DNA of 8,155 nt from Thermoplasmata archaeon (GCA_030641605.1 DAOWHD010000058.1:1-8155), one strand, 5' to 3'. Shown: positions 1 to 6,671, counted from the stretch's first letter. Translations and numbers: made by a program. The notes: generated from the letters alone by a model not told the origin.

Positions 1-39
1 AACAGACTTATCTAATTGTATAGTAGTTACATCACTCAT
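1..39 (-). CDS. Partial gene, N-terminus only (possible RHH-type small protein)
   Basis: Reading leftward from the ATG at 39, the 13 codons in the window give MSDVTTIQLDKSV and run off the left edge without a stop. The pattern of a short polar start, then alternating T-T-I-Q-L followed by D-K-S-V, resembles the beta-strand opening of ribbon-helix-helix antitoxin or regulator proteins in archaea, where the next residues start the first helix. That is inference from 13 residues only. A TATA box at 71-78 lies about 36 bases upstream of the ATG, which would give a leader of about 10 bases and supports a real start. The rest of the gene is outside the window. Confidence 0.55.
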   Translation of the reverse strand, partial: MSDVTTIQLDKSV

Positions 40-70
40 TATATATCAACCATAGTTGTCATACAATTCA

Positions 71-78
71 TTATATAT
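71..78 (-). promoter_or_regulatory. TATA box for the leftward gene at the left edge
   Basis: On the minus strand this reads ATATATAA. Its centre, near 75, predicts a start site around 49 and so a leader of about 10 bases before the ATG at 39. Spacing and sequence fit archaeal TBP sites. There is no biochemical evidence. Confidence 0.45.
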
Positions 79-173
79 GAATCTTGCCTTTTTATGCCTT
101 TCCACACCCACCATGTCTGCTGTACAACAGAAGGAATGACCCCCTCCAACCACCATAAAAATCAGGTTTTCAA

Positions 174-324
174 ATTTCCCAAATCATACACCTAAAAAAA
201 TTCCCCGCATTGTATGCTTTTTATTTCCCAAATCACATGCTTAAGCGATACAATCAAACACAACAAATCGTGTGCCTACAATTTCCTATACCCTGCACCT
301 CATATTTTCCATTTTGTATGCTTA
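174..324. repeat. Six degenerate ~21-bp direct repeats, mostly at 23-bp period
   Basis: Units start at 174, 200, 223, 258, 281 and 304, so spacings are 26, 23, 35, 23 and 23. The shared pattern is ATTTCCC, then AAATC, then RYRYRCYTA. Units at 174 and 223 share a perfect 13-mer, ATTTCCCAAATCA. Units at 174, 223 and 258 share AAATC followed by a 9-base core in which every difference is a transition. The cores at 212 and 316 both read GTATGCTT. The unit starting at 281 is the weakest, matching about 16 of 21 positions. The array fills most of the 40-353 gap between two leftward genes. It has no open reading frame, because a 23-bp period shifts frame each time. It is not a CRISPR array: there are no constant repeats and no spacers. 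Its function is unknown. Confidence 0.5.
194..200 (-). terminator. Candidate U-tract terminator downstream of the universal stress gene
   Basis: On the minus strand this is a run of seven T, about 155 bases past the stop codon at 354. A shorter run of five T at 326-330 lies closer to that stop. Archaeal RNA polymerase can terminate on such T-tracts without a hairpin, so either could end the long leftward transcript. Both are only compositional signals. Confidence 0.3.
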
Positions 325-353
325 CAAAAACAATTCATCCAGGATATCAAAGA

Positions 354-1211
354 TTAGTTGACAAACAAAATTGAATACTTGCATCTATCAGCCATTTTTT
401 GCTTAAGTTTTCTTACAGGAAGCCCGAATTTTCCTCGTTTTTTCTGCTCACGACCAATTATCACCAACCCTGCCTCCAAGGACTGCGCAGCCTTAATTGT
501 TTCATGTTCAAGACTGCCCTGCACTGTTTGAACATCAATGCCTTTCTGGCTCATATCTTCAACAAAAGTCTGTCCAGTAAAAAGCAAATCGCGTTTTGGC
601 TTTCTCTCAGATCGTTTTCCATTGACATCAACTTCAACTGCATCTTCCACATCTACCACATACAGCATGTGAAGATCCCAGCCCCATTCCTGAGCAAGTC
701 TTCTACTCAAATCTGGAACTTTTTGATTTGGCGCAAGATTCGAACACACTGCAAGAATTGAGGTATGATATCCACCAGCTTCAATCCAAATTGGAACATC
801 GACGTTATCTAGAAGTCGATAATTGACCATACACCCCCTTTCATATCCCATAACAATAAGATCATACTTTTGCTTTTCAAGCTCAGAAGAAACAACAACG
901 CTGAATTCGCCTTTTACAACTTCATGATCAAATGGTATTTTTTTCTGTTCAAACAGCATTTTTGCATCTTTAAACACAATATCATCTGCAGCTTGCATTT
1001 GTTTATTCATAATATCATGCTCTGTCTCCATTCTATCATAATGTGTTCTATGTGCATCTGATTTTTTATTAGTTTGATATAGAGTCTTTTCCTCAATAAT
1101 ATATACCAGATGTACTGTACTTTCAAATTTCTCAGCAAGAAAAATACATCGTTTGAGTACGTCTTTTGAGTAGAACTCAGATGATACAGGAACTAATATT
1201 TTTTTAAACAT
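354..1211 (-). CDS. Tandem two-domain universal stress protein (UspA superfamily)
   Basis: The 285-residue protein opens with MFKKILVPVS, the typical first strand of a Usp domain. Domain one is about residues 1-145, ending in YDLIVMGYERG and a short C-terminal strand. Domain two, about 148-285, starts SILAVCSN and ends LVIIGREQKKRGKFG...YSILFVN. The classical ATP motif (G-x2-G-x9-G-S/T) is imperfect in both halves: GYERG in domain one, GREQKKRG in domain two. Nucleotide binding therefore cannot be assumed. The protein is soluble, with no signal peptide or membrane helix. It lies 73 bp downstream of the anion transporter gene on the same strand. Usp proteins next to or fused to transporters are a common arrangement, so a role in tuning that transporter is plausible but inferred. 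The ATG at 1211 has only a weak Shine-Dalgarno; the gap could hold its own promoter. Confidence 0.85.
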   Translation of the reverse strand: MFKKILVPVSSEFYSKDVLKRCIFLAEKFESTVHLVYIIEEKTLYQTNKKSDAHRTHYDRMETEHDIMNKQMQAADDIVFKDAKMLFEQKKIPFDHEVVKGEFSVVVSSELEKQKYDLIVMGYERGCMVNYRLLDNVDVPIWIEAGGYHTSILAVCSNLAPNQKVPDLSRRLAQEWGWDLHMLYVVDVEDAVEVDVNGKRSERKPKRDLLFTGQTFVEDMSQKGIDVQTVQGSLEHETIKAAQSLEAGLVIIGREQKKRGKFGLPVRKLKQKMADRCKYSILFVN

Positions 1212-1284
1212 AGTACATCAAACTCGCTCTGCAATACTCCATATAGGAACAGTAGTTGTTAATTTTATTCCTTTTTTAGTGTTC

Positions 1285-2736
1285 TCATAGTCCTAAAACA
1301 CCTTTCCAGTACACAATTGCTATTACAAAAAGAATTGCAATACAAGAAATGTTAGCAATACTTCCAGCCTTCAATAAATCTCTTGTGGAAAAATATCCTG
1401 AGGAATATGTTATCGCATTTCCAGGTGTAGCAATCACTAGCATAAATGCCAAACCACCACTCAAAGCTATAATCATAGCCGAAAGAAGAGGACTTACACC
1501 AGGTATTTCAGTCGAAATTGCAAAGCCAATAGGAAGTAGTACAGCAACTGCCGCTGTGTTTGACATTACTTCCGTAAGAAAAATAGTGAATATGATCAAC
1601 CCAAGGATTACAAAGATAAGATTCCCTTGCAATGTACCTAAGAGGCAGTGAGCAATCCATGCCCCTGCACCGGTCTGCTGCATACCAATGCCAAGGGTTA
1701 TAGCACCGCCATAAAGCAAAATGATGCCCCATGGAACCTTTTGTTCAACATCTTTCCAAGATATGCTCCCAGTAAAAAACAACAGCACACTACCAAGAAT
1801 TGCAATACCTGCCATGCCAAAGTAGGTATACTGTGAGAAAAATACCCACAAAAACACAGTAATGAATAACACTAGCAAGACGGTGAATTCTTTTTTACCA
1901 ATAGATCCTTCAAGTGCAACCTGGTTTTCAATTTCCTGTTTTGCAAGAGTGATATCCTGAACTTCAACAGGAAATGAAATCTGCAAAATAAACCATACCA
2001 CGGGTAGTGAAATAAACACCACAGGCATTGCATAAAGCATCCAATCAAAAAAGGTAACCGTTACCCCCATATCTGCTAGAAAACCGATTGTAAGAGGATT
2101 GCGTGTGCCGCCAATTAAAGTGCCCAAACTACCTATAGAACAGCCATAGGCGACACTGAGCATACTGATTTTTCCAAAATTACTCTGACGTGGGATGACT
2201 TTCATCGCAAGGAGAATCGATGCAATAATTGGTAAAAATAATGCTGCAACTCCATGCTCTGGCATAACAAACGACAAAAGAGCGCAGGAAAGCATTATCC
2301 CAAACGTAAAGAAACGCGGGCTATTTTCAAAACGTCTTAGAAAACCAAGCGCCATTCTTCTATGTAATCCATATTTTTCAATCGCGCCAGCAATAATGAA
2401 TGCACCTATTAAAAAGAAAACCGCCTGATTACCAAATGAAGAAAAAACATCTTTAGCAGAAATAATTCCCAGCAGAGGTTGAAGTATCATAATAAAAAGA
2501 CCAGTGACAGCTAGTGGAATCGGTTCAGTTATCCATAGCACAGCAGCCATAACCAGAATTCCAAGCATCATCTGAGCGTCATGTGTTAGTCCAACTGGCG
2601 TTGGAAAAAAATAAAAAAGTAAGAGAATGAAAAACGACAATAAAATAAAAAAGATATTTTTTTTGGTAACCCTTGTTTCATCGGGTTTTGGAATGGTATG
2701 ACCCATTGTCATCTTAGTCTTGGTAATATTATACAC
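1285..2736 (-). CDS. DASS/SLC13-family anion permease, probably for sulfate
   Basis: A 483-residue polytopic membrane protein with a short cytoplasmic N-terminus and many hydrophobic helices from residue 28 on. Family marks are WITEPIPLAVTGL (68-80), the re-entrant loop region YGCSIGSLGTLIGGTRNP (197-214), a canonical SNT at 392-394 (TEVMSNTAAVAVLLP) and ATPGNAI (436-442). DASS proteins carry dicarboxylates, citrate or sulfate, usually with sodium. Sulfate is inferred from the neighbouring sat, cysC and sulfotransferase genes. One oddity: the first SNT motif, expected at about 158-160, is replaced by MPEHG, so half of the usual sodium/substrate site is altered. The gene starts 14 bp after the sulfotransferase stop, so they are co-transcribed. 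The GTG at 2736 is reported, but in-frame ATGs at 2712 and 2706 are possible and no Shine-Dalgarno decides between them. Confidence 0.88.
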   Translation of the reverse strand: MYNITKTKMTMGHTIPKPDETRVTKKNIFFILLSFFILLLFYFFPTPVGLTHDAQMMLGILVMAAVLWITEPIPLAVTGLFIMILQPLLGIISAKDVFSSFGNQAVFFLIGAFIIAGAIEKYGLHRRMALGFLRRFENSPRFFTFGIMLSCALLSFVMPEHGVAALFLPIIASILLAMKVIPRQSNFGKISMLSVAYGCSIGSLGTLIGGTRNPLTIGFLADMGVTVTFFDWMLYAMPVVFISLPVVWFILQISFPVEVQDITLAKQEIENQVALEGSIGKKEFTVLLVLFITVFLWVFFSQYTYFGMAGIAILGSVLLFFTGSISWKDVEQKVPWGIILLYGGAITLGIGMQQTGAGAWIAHCLLGTLQGNLIFVILGLIIFTIFLTEVMSNTAAVAVLLPIGFAISTEIPGVSPLLSAMIIALSGGLAFMLVIATPGNAITYSSGYFSTRDLLKAGSIANISCIAILFVIAIVYWKGVLGL

Positions 2737-2750
2737 CTTGTTTTTGAGTG

Positions 2751-3326
2751 TTATATTTTCCTCTGGCGATACAGTTTTTTATCAATAGCTCGAATCATTG
2801 AATCAAGATTGACTCCTGATGTTTCAAGAAACTCTGGTATCTTCTTAATCTGAGTTTTAGGATCCGACAACATTTCGTTGTAGTTAATAAATAAAACATC
2901 AATGTCTTCTCTTTCTGTTATCGTTTCTTTTATCATTTTATTCAGCTTTACAAATGTCTTTTTTGTCTTATCTCTTTCTTCATCTTTTATATCTGCCATC
3001 TTTTCCATGGAATCTAGAATTTCCTCGATATTTCTCTCAGAATAAATAATCTTATACCAACCTTTTGGTAGATACTTAAGACCGTATGCTGTGACTTTTA
3101 TAAAAGATCCTTTGTACTTTTCAAATGGAAATGATCCCTTCATGAGTTTGCTTATAATTTTACCGCCTTCAAGTTCGTAATAGCCCTTTGGATTATTTTG
3201 ATCTGACTTTCGTGAACTATCAAAAGTAGTAGGAATACTGCCAGCATGAAGAATCTGCATCATCATTGACGTGCCTGATCGTTCTAACCCAGACACAATA
3301 TAATTCGTATCAGAATCAAGCTTCAT
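2751..3326 (-). CDS. Small PAPS-dependent sulfotransferase-like protein
   Basis: Counted from the ATG at 3326, the protein has 191 residues. Residues 12-22 ([11 protein letters not shown]) form the 5'-phosphosulfate-binding P-loop-like motif. NPKGYYELE (45-53) is typical of the Sulfotransfer_3-like branch. [14 protein letters not shown] (93-106), with R98 and S106, fits the 3'-phosphate-binding motif. It would move the sulfuryl group from PAPS to an acceptor, releasing PAP. The acceptor (glycan, lipid or protein) cannot be told from sequence. It is shorter than most relatives (about 250-350 residues), has no signal peptide or membrane helix and is probably cytoplasmic. It directly follows cysC, the PAPS-making enzyme. 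An upstream ATG at 3338 is in frame, but 3326 gives the classic ATGA overlap with the cysC stop and a GGGGAGTG motif just upstream, so I prefer it. Confidence 0.8.
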   Translation of the reverse strand: MKLDSDTNYIVSGLERSGTSMMMQILHAGSIPTTFDSSRKSDQNNPKGYYELEGGKIISKLMKGSFPFEKYKGSFIKVTAYGLKYLPKGWYKIIYSERNIEEILDSMEKMADIKDEERDKTKKTFVKLNKMIKETITEREDIDVLFINYNEMLSDPKTQIKKIPEFLETSGVNLDSMIRAIDKKLYRQRKI

Positions 3327-3943
3327 GGCACTCCCCATTTGAGTAATCCCAATTCCTCCAATTTCTTCAAGATTTTTTCTGCACTCTCATCCACTGTTTC
3401 TTTATCTGTATCAACAATCACTTCAGGATTTTCAGGCGCTTCATAAGGAGCATCAATACCTGTGAAATCTTTTATTTCACCTGCTCTTGCTTTTTTGTAC
3501 ATACCTTTAGGATCCCTTTTTTCACAAGTTTCAAGAGATGCTTTAGCAAATATTTCAAGAAATCTGCCTTCTCCGGCTAATTCTCTACAGAAATTTCTGT
3601 CTTTTGCATACGGTGAAATAAACGCGGTTATGGCAATTATACCTGCATCTGCAAAAAGGTTTGCCACTTCAGAAATTCTTCTGATATTTTCCTTTCTATC
3701 TTCTGGGGAAAAACCAAGATTTTTATTTAACCCATGGCGAATGTTATCGCCATCAAGTATGTATGCAAGTTTTCCTTTTTCATGTAGCTTATAGGCAACC
3801 TCATTTGCAACTGTTGATTTTCCACTTCCAGAAAGGCCAGTAAACCACAAAATAACTCCTTTTTGTTTTAGGAGTTGTTCACGTTCTTCTCGTTTTACTT
3901 TATGATCATGCCATACAACATTTGTTGCCTTTTGCTCGTTCAT
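3323..3943 (-). CDS. cysC: Adenylylsulfate (APS) kinase
   Basis: Converts APS plus ATP to PAPS, the activated sulfate donor. The 206-residue protein (from ATG 3943) has the full single-domain APS kinase pattern. It shows the Walker A loop GLSGSGKS (36-43), DGDN followed by IRHGLN (64-73), the AFISP segment with the serine that is phosphorylated in some homologues (S110), and the late signature [19 protein letters not shown] (146-164) followed by PYEAP. Length is normal for CysC and nothing is missing. An in-frame GTG at 3955 would add four residues, but the motif GGAGAGTGAT at 3951-3960 is correctly spaced for the ATG at 3943 and overlaps the GTG, so the ATG is the better start. It is preceded by the DHH gene and overlaps the sulfotransferase by 4 bp, so PAPS is made next to its probable consumer. 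Confidence 0.95.
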   Translation of the reverse strand: MNEQKATNVVWHDHKVKREEREQLLKQKGVILWFTGLSGSGKSTVANEVAYKLHEKGKLAYILDGDNIRHGLNKNLGFSPEDRKENIRRISEVANLFADAGIIAITAFISPYAKDRNFCRELAGEGRFLEIFAKASLETCEKRDPKGMYKKARAGEIKDFTGIDAPYEAPENPEVIVDTDKETVDESAEKILKKLEELGLLKWGVP

Positions 3944-3950
3944 ATTTCCA

Positions 3951-3960
3951 ATCACTCTCC
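3951..3960 (-). promoter_or_regulatory. Shine-Dalgarno site deciding the cysC start
   Basis: On the minus strand this reads GGAGAGTGAT, close to the GGAGGTGAT expected to pair with archaeal 16S rRNA. It sits 7 bases before the ATG at 3943. Because it overlaps the GTG at 3953-3955, that GTG cannot readily be the start served by the same site. Confidence 0.6.
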
Positions 3961-3963
3961 TAT

Positions 3964-4941
3964 TTAATTTTTAGTCAGAAACTTCTTTATCTCATCAACA
4001 AAAGAGTCAGTTTTATCCTTAGGCAGTATTGCACCAAGAACCTCTTTTTTGCCTCCACATTTGAACCCGAGGGCTTTTCCCCGCAGGATCATAGATTCAA
4101 GATTTTTTGCACTCCTTACATACAGTTGATCTTTATCATCAAAAAAACCCGTATTGAGAACCACCGTGTTTTTCCCGCTTTCCCAGGCAACTTTTCTAGT
4201 TATTGTTGAAATGATATTGTACGTCGTGTTTATTTTTTTCATAATAATTCCGTCTATCTCGTCTGCAGGACTTTCAAGTTGCCTCGTAATCTCCTCGTTT
4301 AGTTTTGTAAGATTTTCATTCCATTGAGTATTTTTTAGTATACCACTGGCCGAGTTGTATTCAAAGAGAAGACGTGGTGCTTTTTCTACCGCTTTTTTGT
4401 CTCCAAGTTTATAGTTTGTATCCAAAAGATGAACCATCTTTAACATGTCATCAAAGCTTAGATTGTGCTTTTGACAAAATTCGGTTATAATCTTGTAGAA
4501 TGTCTCGTTGTTTTTAATGTTCTGTTCATGATCTCCGACTACACCAAGTAATGAAAATAGATTCACATCATTACCTAAAAAATCATTGACTATCCAACTG
4601 GCAGATGGATACTTATCTGGGTCTTCCCCTTTTATGATTGGATTATTGTGATAAACTTCTTTTATTACCTTCCCCAGGTGATGATCGAAAATAAATACTT
4701 TTGCGTTTTCTGCCAATCTAAGAATGTTGTCTTCAGGTAAAGACATGTCTGCAACAATTACAAAATCGTATTTTGAATATTCATCAAGCTCCCCTTCAGT
4801 TAGGAAATAATTACCAAGCTCCGGTGTTCTATTATCAATGTTTTTGTCAGATAGCCGCTCTAACAAAAGACATGCGGAACTTATGCCATCAGCGTCCCAG
4901 TGATGTATCAAAAGGCCTTTGCCTTGTAGTTCCTCTAGCAT
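3964..4941 (-). CDS. DHH/DHHA1 phosphoesterase, candidate PAP phosphatase
   Basis: A 325-residue protein of the DHH superfamily. Metal-binding motifs are in order: HHWDADG (13-19), VADMS with D65, DHH (86-88) and GDHE (136-139). A linker leads to a C-terminal DHHA1-type domain with RSAKNLESM (276-284) and [10 protein letters not shown] (295-304). The family includes NrnA, which degrades nanoRNA and dephosphorylates PAP, as well as RecJ and cyclic-dinucleotide enzymes. The position between sat and cysC, upstream of a sulfotransferase that yields PAP, makes PAP-to-AMP hydrolysis the most sensible role; this is inference. The usual DHHA1 GGH is GGK here, which may alter nucleotide binding. There are no membrane segments. 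The start ATG is 15 bp past the sat stop, with a partial Shine-Dalgarno (GTAGGTAG). Confidence 0.85.
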   Translation of the reverse strand: MLEELQGKGLLIHHWDADGISSACLLLERLSDKNIDNRTPELGNYFLTEGELDEYSKYDFVIVADMSLPEDNILRLAENAKVFIFDHHLGKVIKEVYHNNPIIKGEDPDKYPSASWIVNDFLGNDVNLFSLLGVVGDHEQNIKNNETFYKIITEFCQKHNLSFDDMLKMVHLLDTNYKLGDKKAVEKAPRLLFEYNSASGILKNTQWNENLTKLNEEITRQLESPADEIDGIIMKKINTTYNIISTITRKVAWESGKNTVVLNTGFFDDKDQLYVRSAKNLESMILRGKALGFKCGGKKEVLGAILPKDKTDSFVDEIKKFLTKN

Positions 4942-4956
4942 ACTTACTACCTACAA

Positions 4957-6081
4957 CTATTCAACAAATGGTTTATCGTACTTCAAAATCGTCTCTGCTA
5001 CTTCCTTTCGCATTATATCTTCTGAAGGCACGTCGCCATTTTTAAGAATCTCTCTTATTTTCGTACCGCTGAAATTAATGTGGTACTTTTGATCATGCGG
5101 ACAGATTTTGTCATTAACAACGCTGCCACACTTTGTACATCTAGAAAACGATCTGAAGAAAACAGGGATTATACCCAAATCTGGGAATTCTGAGAATATG
5201 TCATGCGCATCATAAGGTCCATAGTAGTTACCAACTCCCGCATGATCTCTTCCTACAATGAAATGCGTACATCCAAAGTTTTTACGCATAATGGCATGAT
5301 GAATCGCCTCACGAGGACCTGCATACTTCATCGAAGTCCTTAGAATCGACATTACTGCACGTTCTTTTAGATAATAATATTTCATCAATGTCTCGTATGA
5401 CGAAAGGATTACCTCGTCTCTGAAATCTCCTACCTTTTTCTTCCCAATAATTGGATTGATAAATATTCCATCTACAAAAGTAAGAGCAGTTTTTTGAACA
5501 TATTCATGACCTATGTGTGGGGGATTACGTGTTTGAAATGCTACAATCTCTTTCCATCCTTTTTCTTTGAATAAAAAGCGAGTTTCCTTTGGTGAAAGGT
5601 TATAGTTGTCAAATTCTCTTTCTTTGCTGTCAATAAGCGAGATTTTTCCTCCAATGATATATTGTTTCATGTTGTTAACATTGGCGACACCAGGATGGTT
5701 TTCATCTTGAGTCTGGTATATTTCCTGTGAAAGTGTCTTTTTGTCATATGTGTAGATGTCTTCAACATCGAGTAGCGCACGGACACCATTTTCCTTGTTA
5801 ACAAGAAGTACAGTATCTCCTTCATTCGCAACTTTACTATCGTAATCTAGTAAGATAGGTATTGTCCAAGGCGTATCACTCTCCAATCTTTTTTCTTTAA
5901 CCACATTGTCAAGATCATTATAACAAAGAAATCCTTTTAATGGTGAAAACACTCCGTTTGCAATGTTTAATACATCTTCTGAAAGGTCTGTATTTATTTC
6001 AATTACAGGCATTTCTTCTAAATCCGTTGGTTCTTTTTTTAAGTGCCTGCTTATAAGTTTGCTACCGTGTGCTCTTGACAT
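4957..6081 (-). CDS. sat: Sulfate adenylyltransferase (ATP sulfurylase)
   Basis: Catalyses ATP + sulfate -> APS + pyrophosphate, the first step of sulfate activation. The 374-residue protein has a PUA-like N-terminal part and then the nucleotidyltransferase core. Catalytic motifs are QTRNPPHIGH (183-192, HxGH type), GRDHAGVG (277-284) and SGTKIRE (338-344). Between the last two lies a C-x2-C-x8-C-x-H cluster (C315, C318, C327, H329) typical of the zinc-containing ATP sulfurylases of some archaea and thermophiles. There is no fused APS kinase domain; that activity is the separate cysC two genes on. The start at ATG 6081 has GAGGTAG five bases upstream and lies 19 bp after the regulator stop, so the two are co-transcribed. 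All key residues are present. Confidence 0.97.
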   Translation of the reverse strand: MSRAHGSKLISRHLKKEPTDLEEMPVIEINTDLSEDVLNIANGVFSPLKGFLCYNDLDNVVKEKRLESDTPWTIPILLDYDSKVANEGDTVLLVNKENGVRALLDVEDIYTYDKKTLSQEIYQTQDENHPGVANVNNMKQYIIGGKISLIDSKEREFDNYNLSPKETRFLFKEKGWKEIVAFQTRNPPHIGHEYVQKTALTFVDGIFINPIIGKKKVGDFRDEVILSSYETLMKYYYLKERAVMSILRTSMKYAGPREAIHHAIMRKNFGCTHFIVGRDHAGVGNYYGPYDAHDIFSEFPDLGIIPVFFRSFSRCTKCGSVVNDKICPHDQKYHINFSGTKIREILKNGDVPSEDIMRKEVAETILKYDKPFVE

Positions 6082-6100
6082 TATTTCTACCTCGGTGTTT

Positions 6101-6337
6101 TTAGTCCAAATAGCCCAATGCCCTCAGCCTATCTTTGACTTTTTCTTCATCTTCTTTACTGAAGGCTTCGTCTTCATCTTCATTTTCCATACCAGATATG
6201 ACCTCTCTGAGGACGTAGGTCGCGTATGAGGAAAGTGAGTGGAAACCCGTTCCTTCTATTCGTTTCTTTATTTTTTCCGCCAACTGAAACGGTATTGAAA
6301 TTGTCGTATACTTTTTCTCGTCTTTTTCTTCTGTCAT
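6101..6337 (-). CDS. Ribbon-helix-helix (CopG-type) regulator of the sulfate operon
   Basis: A 78-residue protein from the ATG at 6337. Residues 10-17 (YTTISIPF) form the DNA-contacting beta strand, 18-27 (QLAEKIKKRI) helix one, and 29-49 (GTGFHSLSSYATYVLREVISG) the turn plus helix two. A very acidic linker follows (ENEDEDE) and then a conserved-looking tail, EEKVKDRLRALGYLD (64-78). Such proteins bind DNA as dimers, placing a beta ribbon in the major groove. It is the first gene of the cluster, with sat 19 bp downstream. The phased TA-rich hexamers upstream of it are a natural target, so it is probably an autoregulated repressor. What it senses is unknown; the tail may bind an effector or partner. 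A GTG at 6346 is in frame, but GTGAT placed 4 bases before the ATG favours 6337. Confidence 0.85.
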   Translation of the reverse strand: MTEEKDEKKYTTISIPFQLAEKIKKRIEGTGFHSLSSYATYVLREVISGMENEDEDEAFSKEDEEKVKDRLRALGYLD

Positions 6338-6349
6338 GTCTATCACTCA

Positions 6350-6395
6350 TAATTATATATAGTTACATTTAACTATATTTAGTTATATGTAATTA
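6350..6395. promoter_or_regulatory. Operator: five TA-rich hexamers exactly 10 bp apart
   Basis: On the plus strand the hexamers are TAATTA (6350), TAGTTA (6360), TAACTA (6370), TAGTTA (6380) and TAATTA (6390), each separated by four bases. Neighbours in opposite orientation give a 9-bp inverted repeat with a 4-bp spacer at 6357-6378 and a 6-bp one at 6370-6385. Ten-bp phasing puts all sites on one DNA face, as expected for dimers of ribbon-helix-helix proteins bound side by side. The array covers the predicted start site and leader of the operon, so binding would block transcription. Confidence 0.65.
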
Positions 6396-6402
6396 AACAT
6401 TA

Positions 6403-6411
6403 CTTATAAAG
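6403..6411 (-). promoter_or_regulatory. TATA box and BRE of the sulfate operon promoter
   Basis: On the minus strand this reads CTTTATAAG, preceded by the purine-rich CCAAAAA at about 6412-6418, which fits a BRE. A start site near 6381-6384 is predicted, leaving a leader of about 45 bases before the ATG at 6337. The predicted start lies within the hexamer array. Confidence 0.55.
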
Positions 6412-6424
6412 TTTTTGGGTTTGA

Positions 6425-6598
6425 TTATTTCTTGTAATCAAATTCCTTAAAAACAAAGCCCCACTTTCCGTAAACCTTCTCACGCAATTCATCATCTATG
6501 ACATACTTGTGAAGCCTGACTTTTGATTGCGACAAGATATAGGCACGAAGAGCTCTTTCAGATTTACATAATCCATAGAAGACAAGTGAAAGATTGCT
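6425..6598 (-). pseudogene. Cryptic or frameshifted small reading frame with a leaderless promoter
   Basis: The minus strand is open from 6598 to a TAA at 6425-6427, with coding-like sequence: KSERALRAYILSQ, then KVRLHKYVIDDELREKVYG, then KWGFVFKEFDYKK. It has no ATG or GTG in frame; the only start codon is a TTG at 6535, which would give 36 residues. A good TATA box (6598-6607) points to an ATG at 6576 that would be leaderless, but that ATG is in another frame and stops after 26 codons. One extra base within the GTAAA near 6565-6569 would join the ATG (MDYV) to the coding-like frame, giving about 50 residues. It may be a decayed gene, a sequence error, or a TTG-started small protein. I recognise no family. 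Confidence 0.35.
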
Positions 6599-6607
6599 TT
6601 ATATATA
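6598..6607 (-). promoter_or_regulatory. TATA box for the cryptic leftward frame
   Basis: On the minus strand this reads TATATATAAA. Its centre, near 6602, is 26 bases from the ATG at 6576, the spacing expected for a leaderless archaeal transcript. The left edge of the box is also part of an 8-bp inverted repeat, AGATTGCT (6591-6598) with AGCAATCT (6639-6646). Confidence 0.4.
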
Positions 6608-6662
6608 ACATTTCTCAAAATAAAAATTTGTTTTGTTGAGCAATCTGTAAAAATGAGACAAT

Positions 6663-6671
6663 CTTTTAAAA
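6663..6671 (+). promoter_or_regulatory. Possible TATA box for purQ
   Basis: A TTTTAAAA element lies about 60-67 bases upstream of the purQ start. It would give a start site near 6692 and a leader of about 38 bases, including GAGGT 8 bases before the TTG at 6730. It is weak because the surrounding DNA is A+T-rich. Confidence 0.3.

Noticed and set aside
174..324. CRISPR array
   Set aside because: The repeated units are degenerate and nearly contiguous, with 2-14 base gaps, so there are no constant repeats with unique spacers, and no cas genes are near.
399..761. Rightward 120-codon open frame
   Set aside because: It lies opposite the Usp gene, lacks coding character or family motifs, and is a shadow of the real minus-strand gene.
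1508..1732. Leftward 74-codon open frame inside the permease
   Set aside because: It is a different frame of the same strand as a clear DASS gene, with no recognisable protein features.
3462..3794. Rightward 110-codon open frame
   Set aside because: It is antisense to cysC, whose motifs are complete; it is a shadow frame.
6591..6646. Eight-bp inverted repeat AGATTGCT/AGCAATCT as a transposon end or operator
   Set aside because: The arms are short with a 40-base A+T-rich loop, there is no target duplication and no transposase; easily chance.
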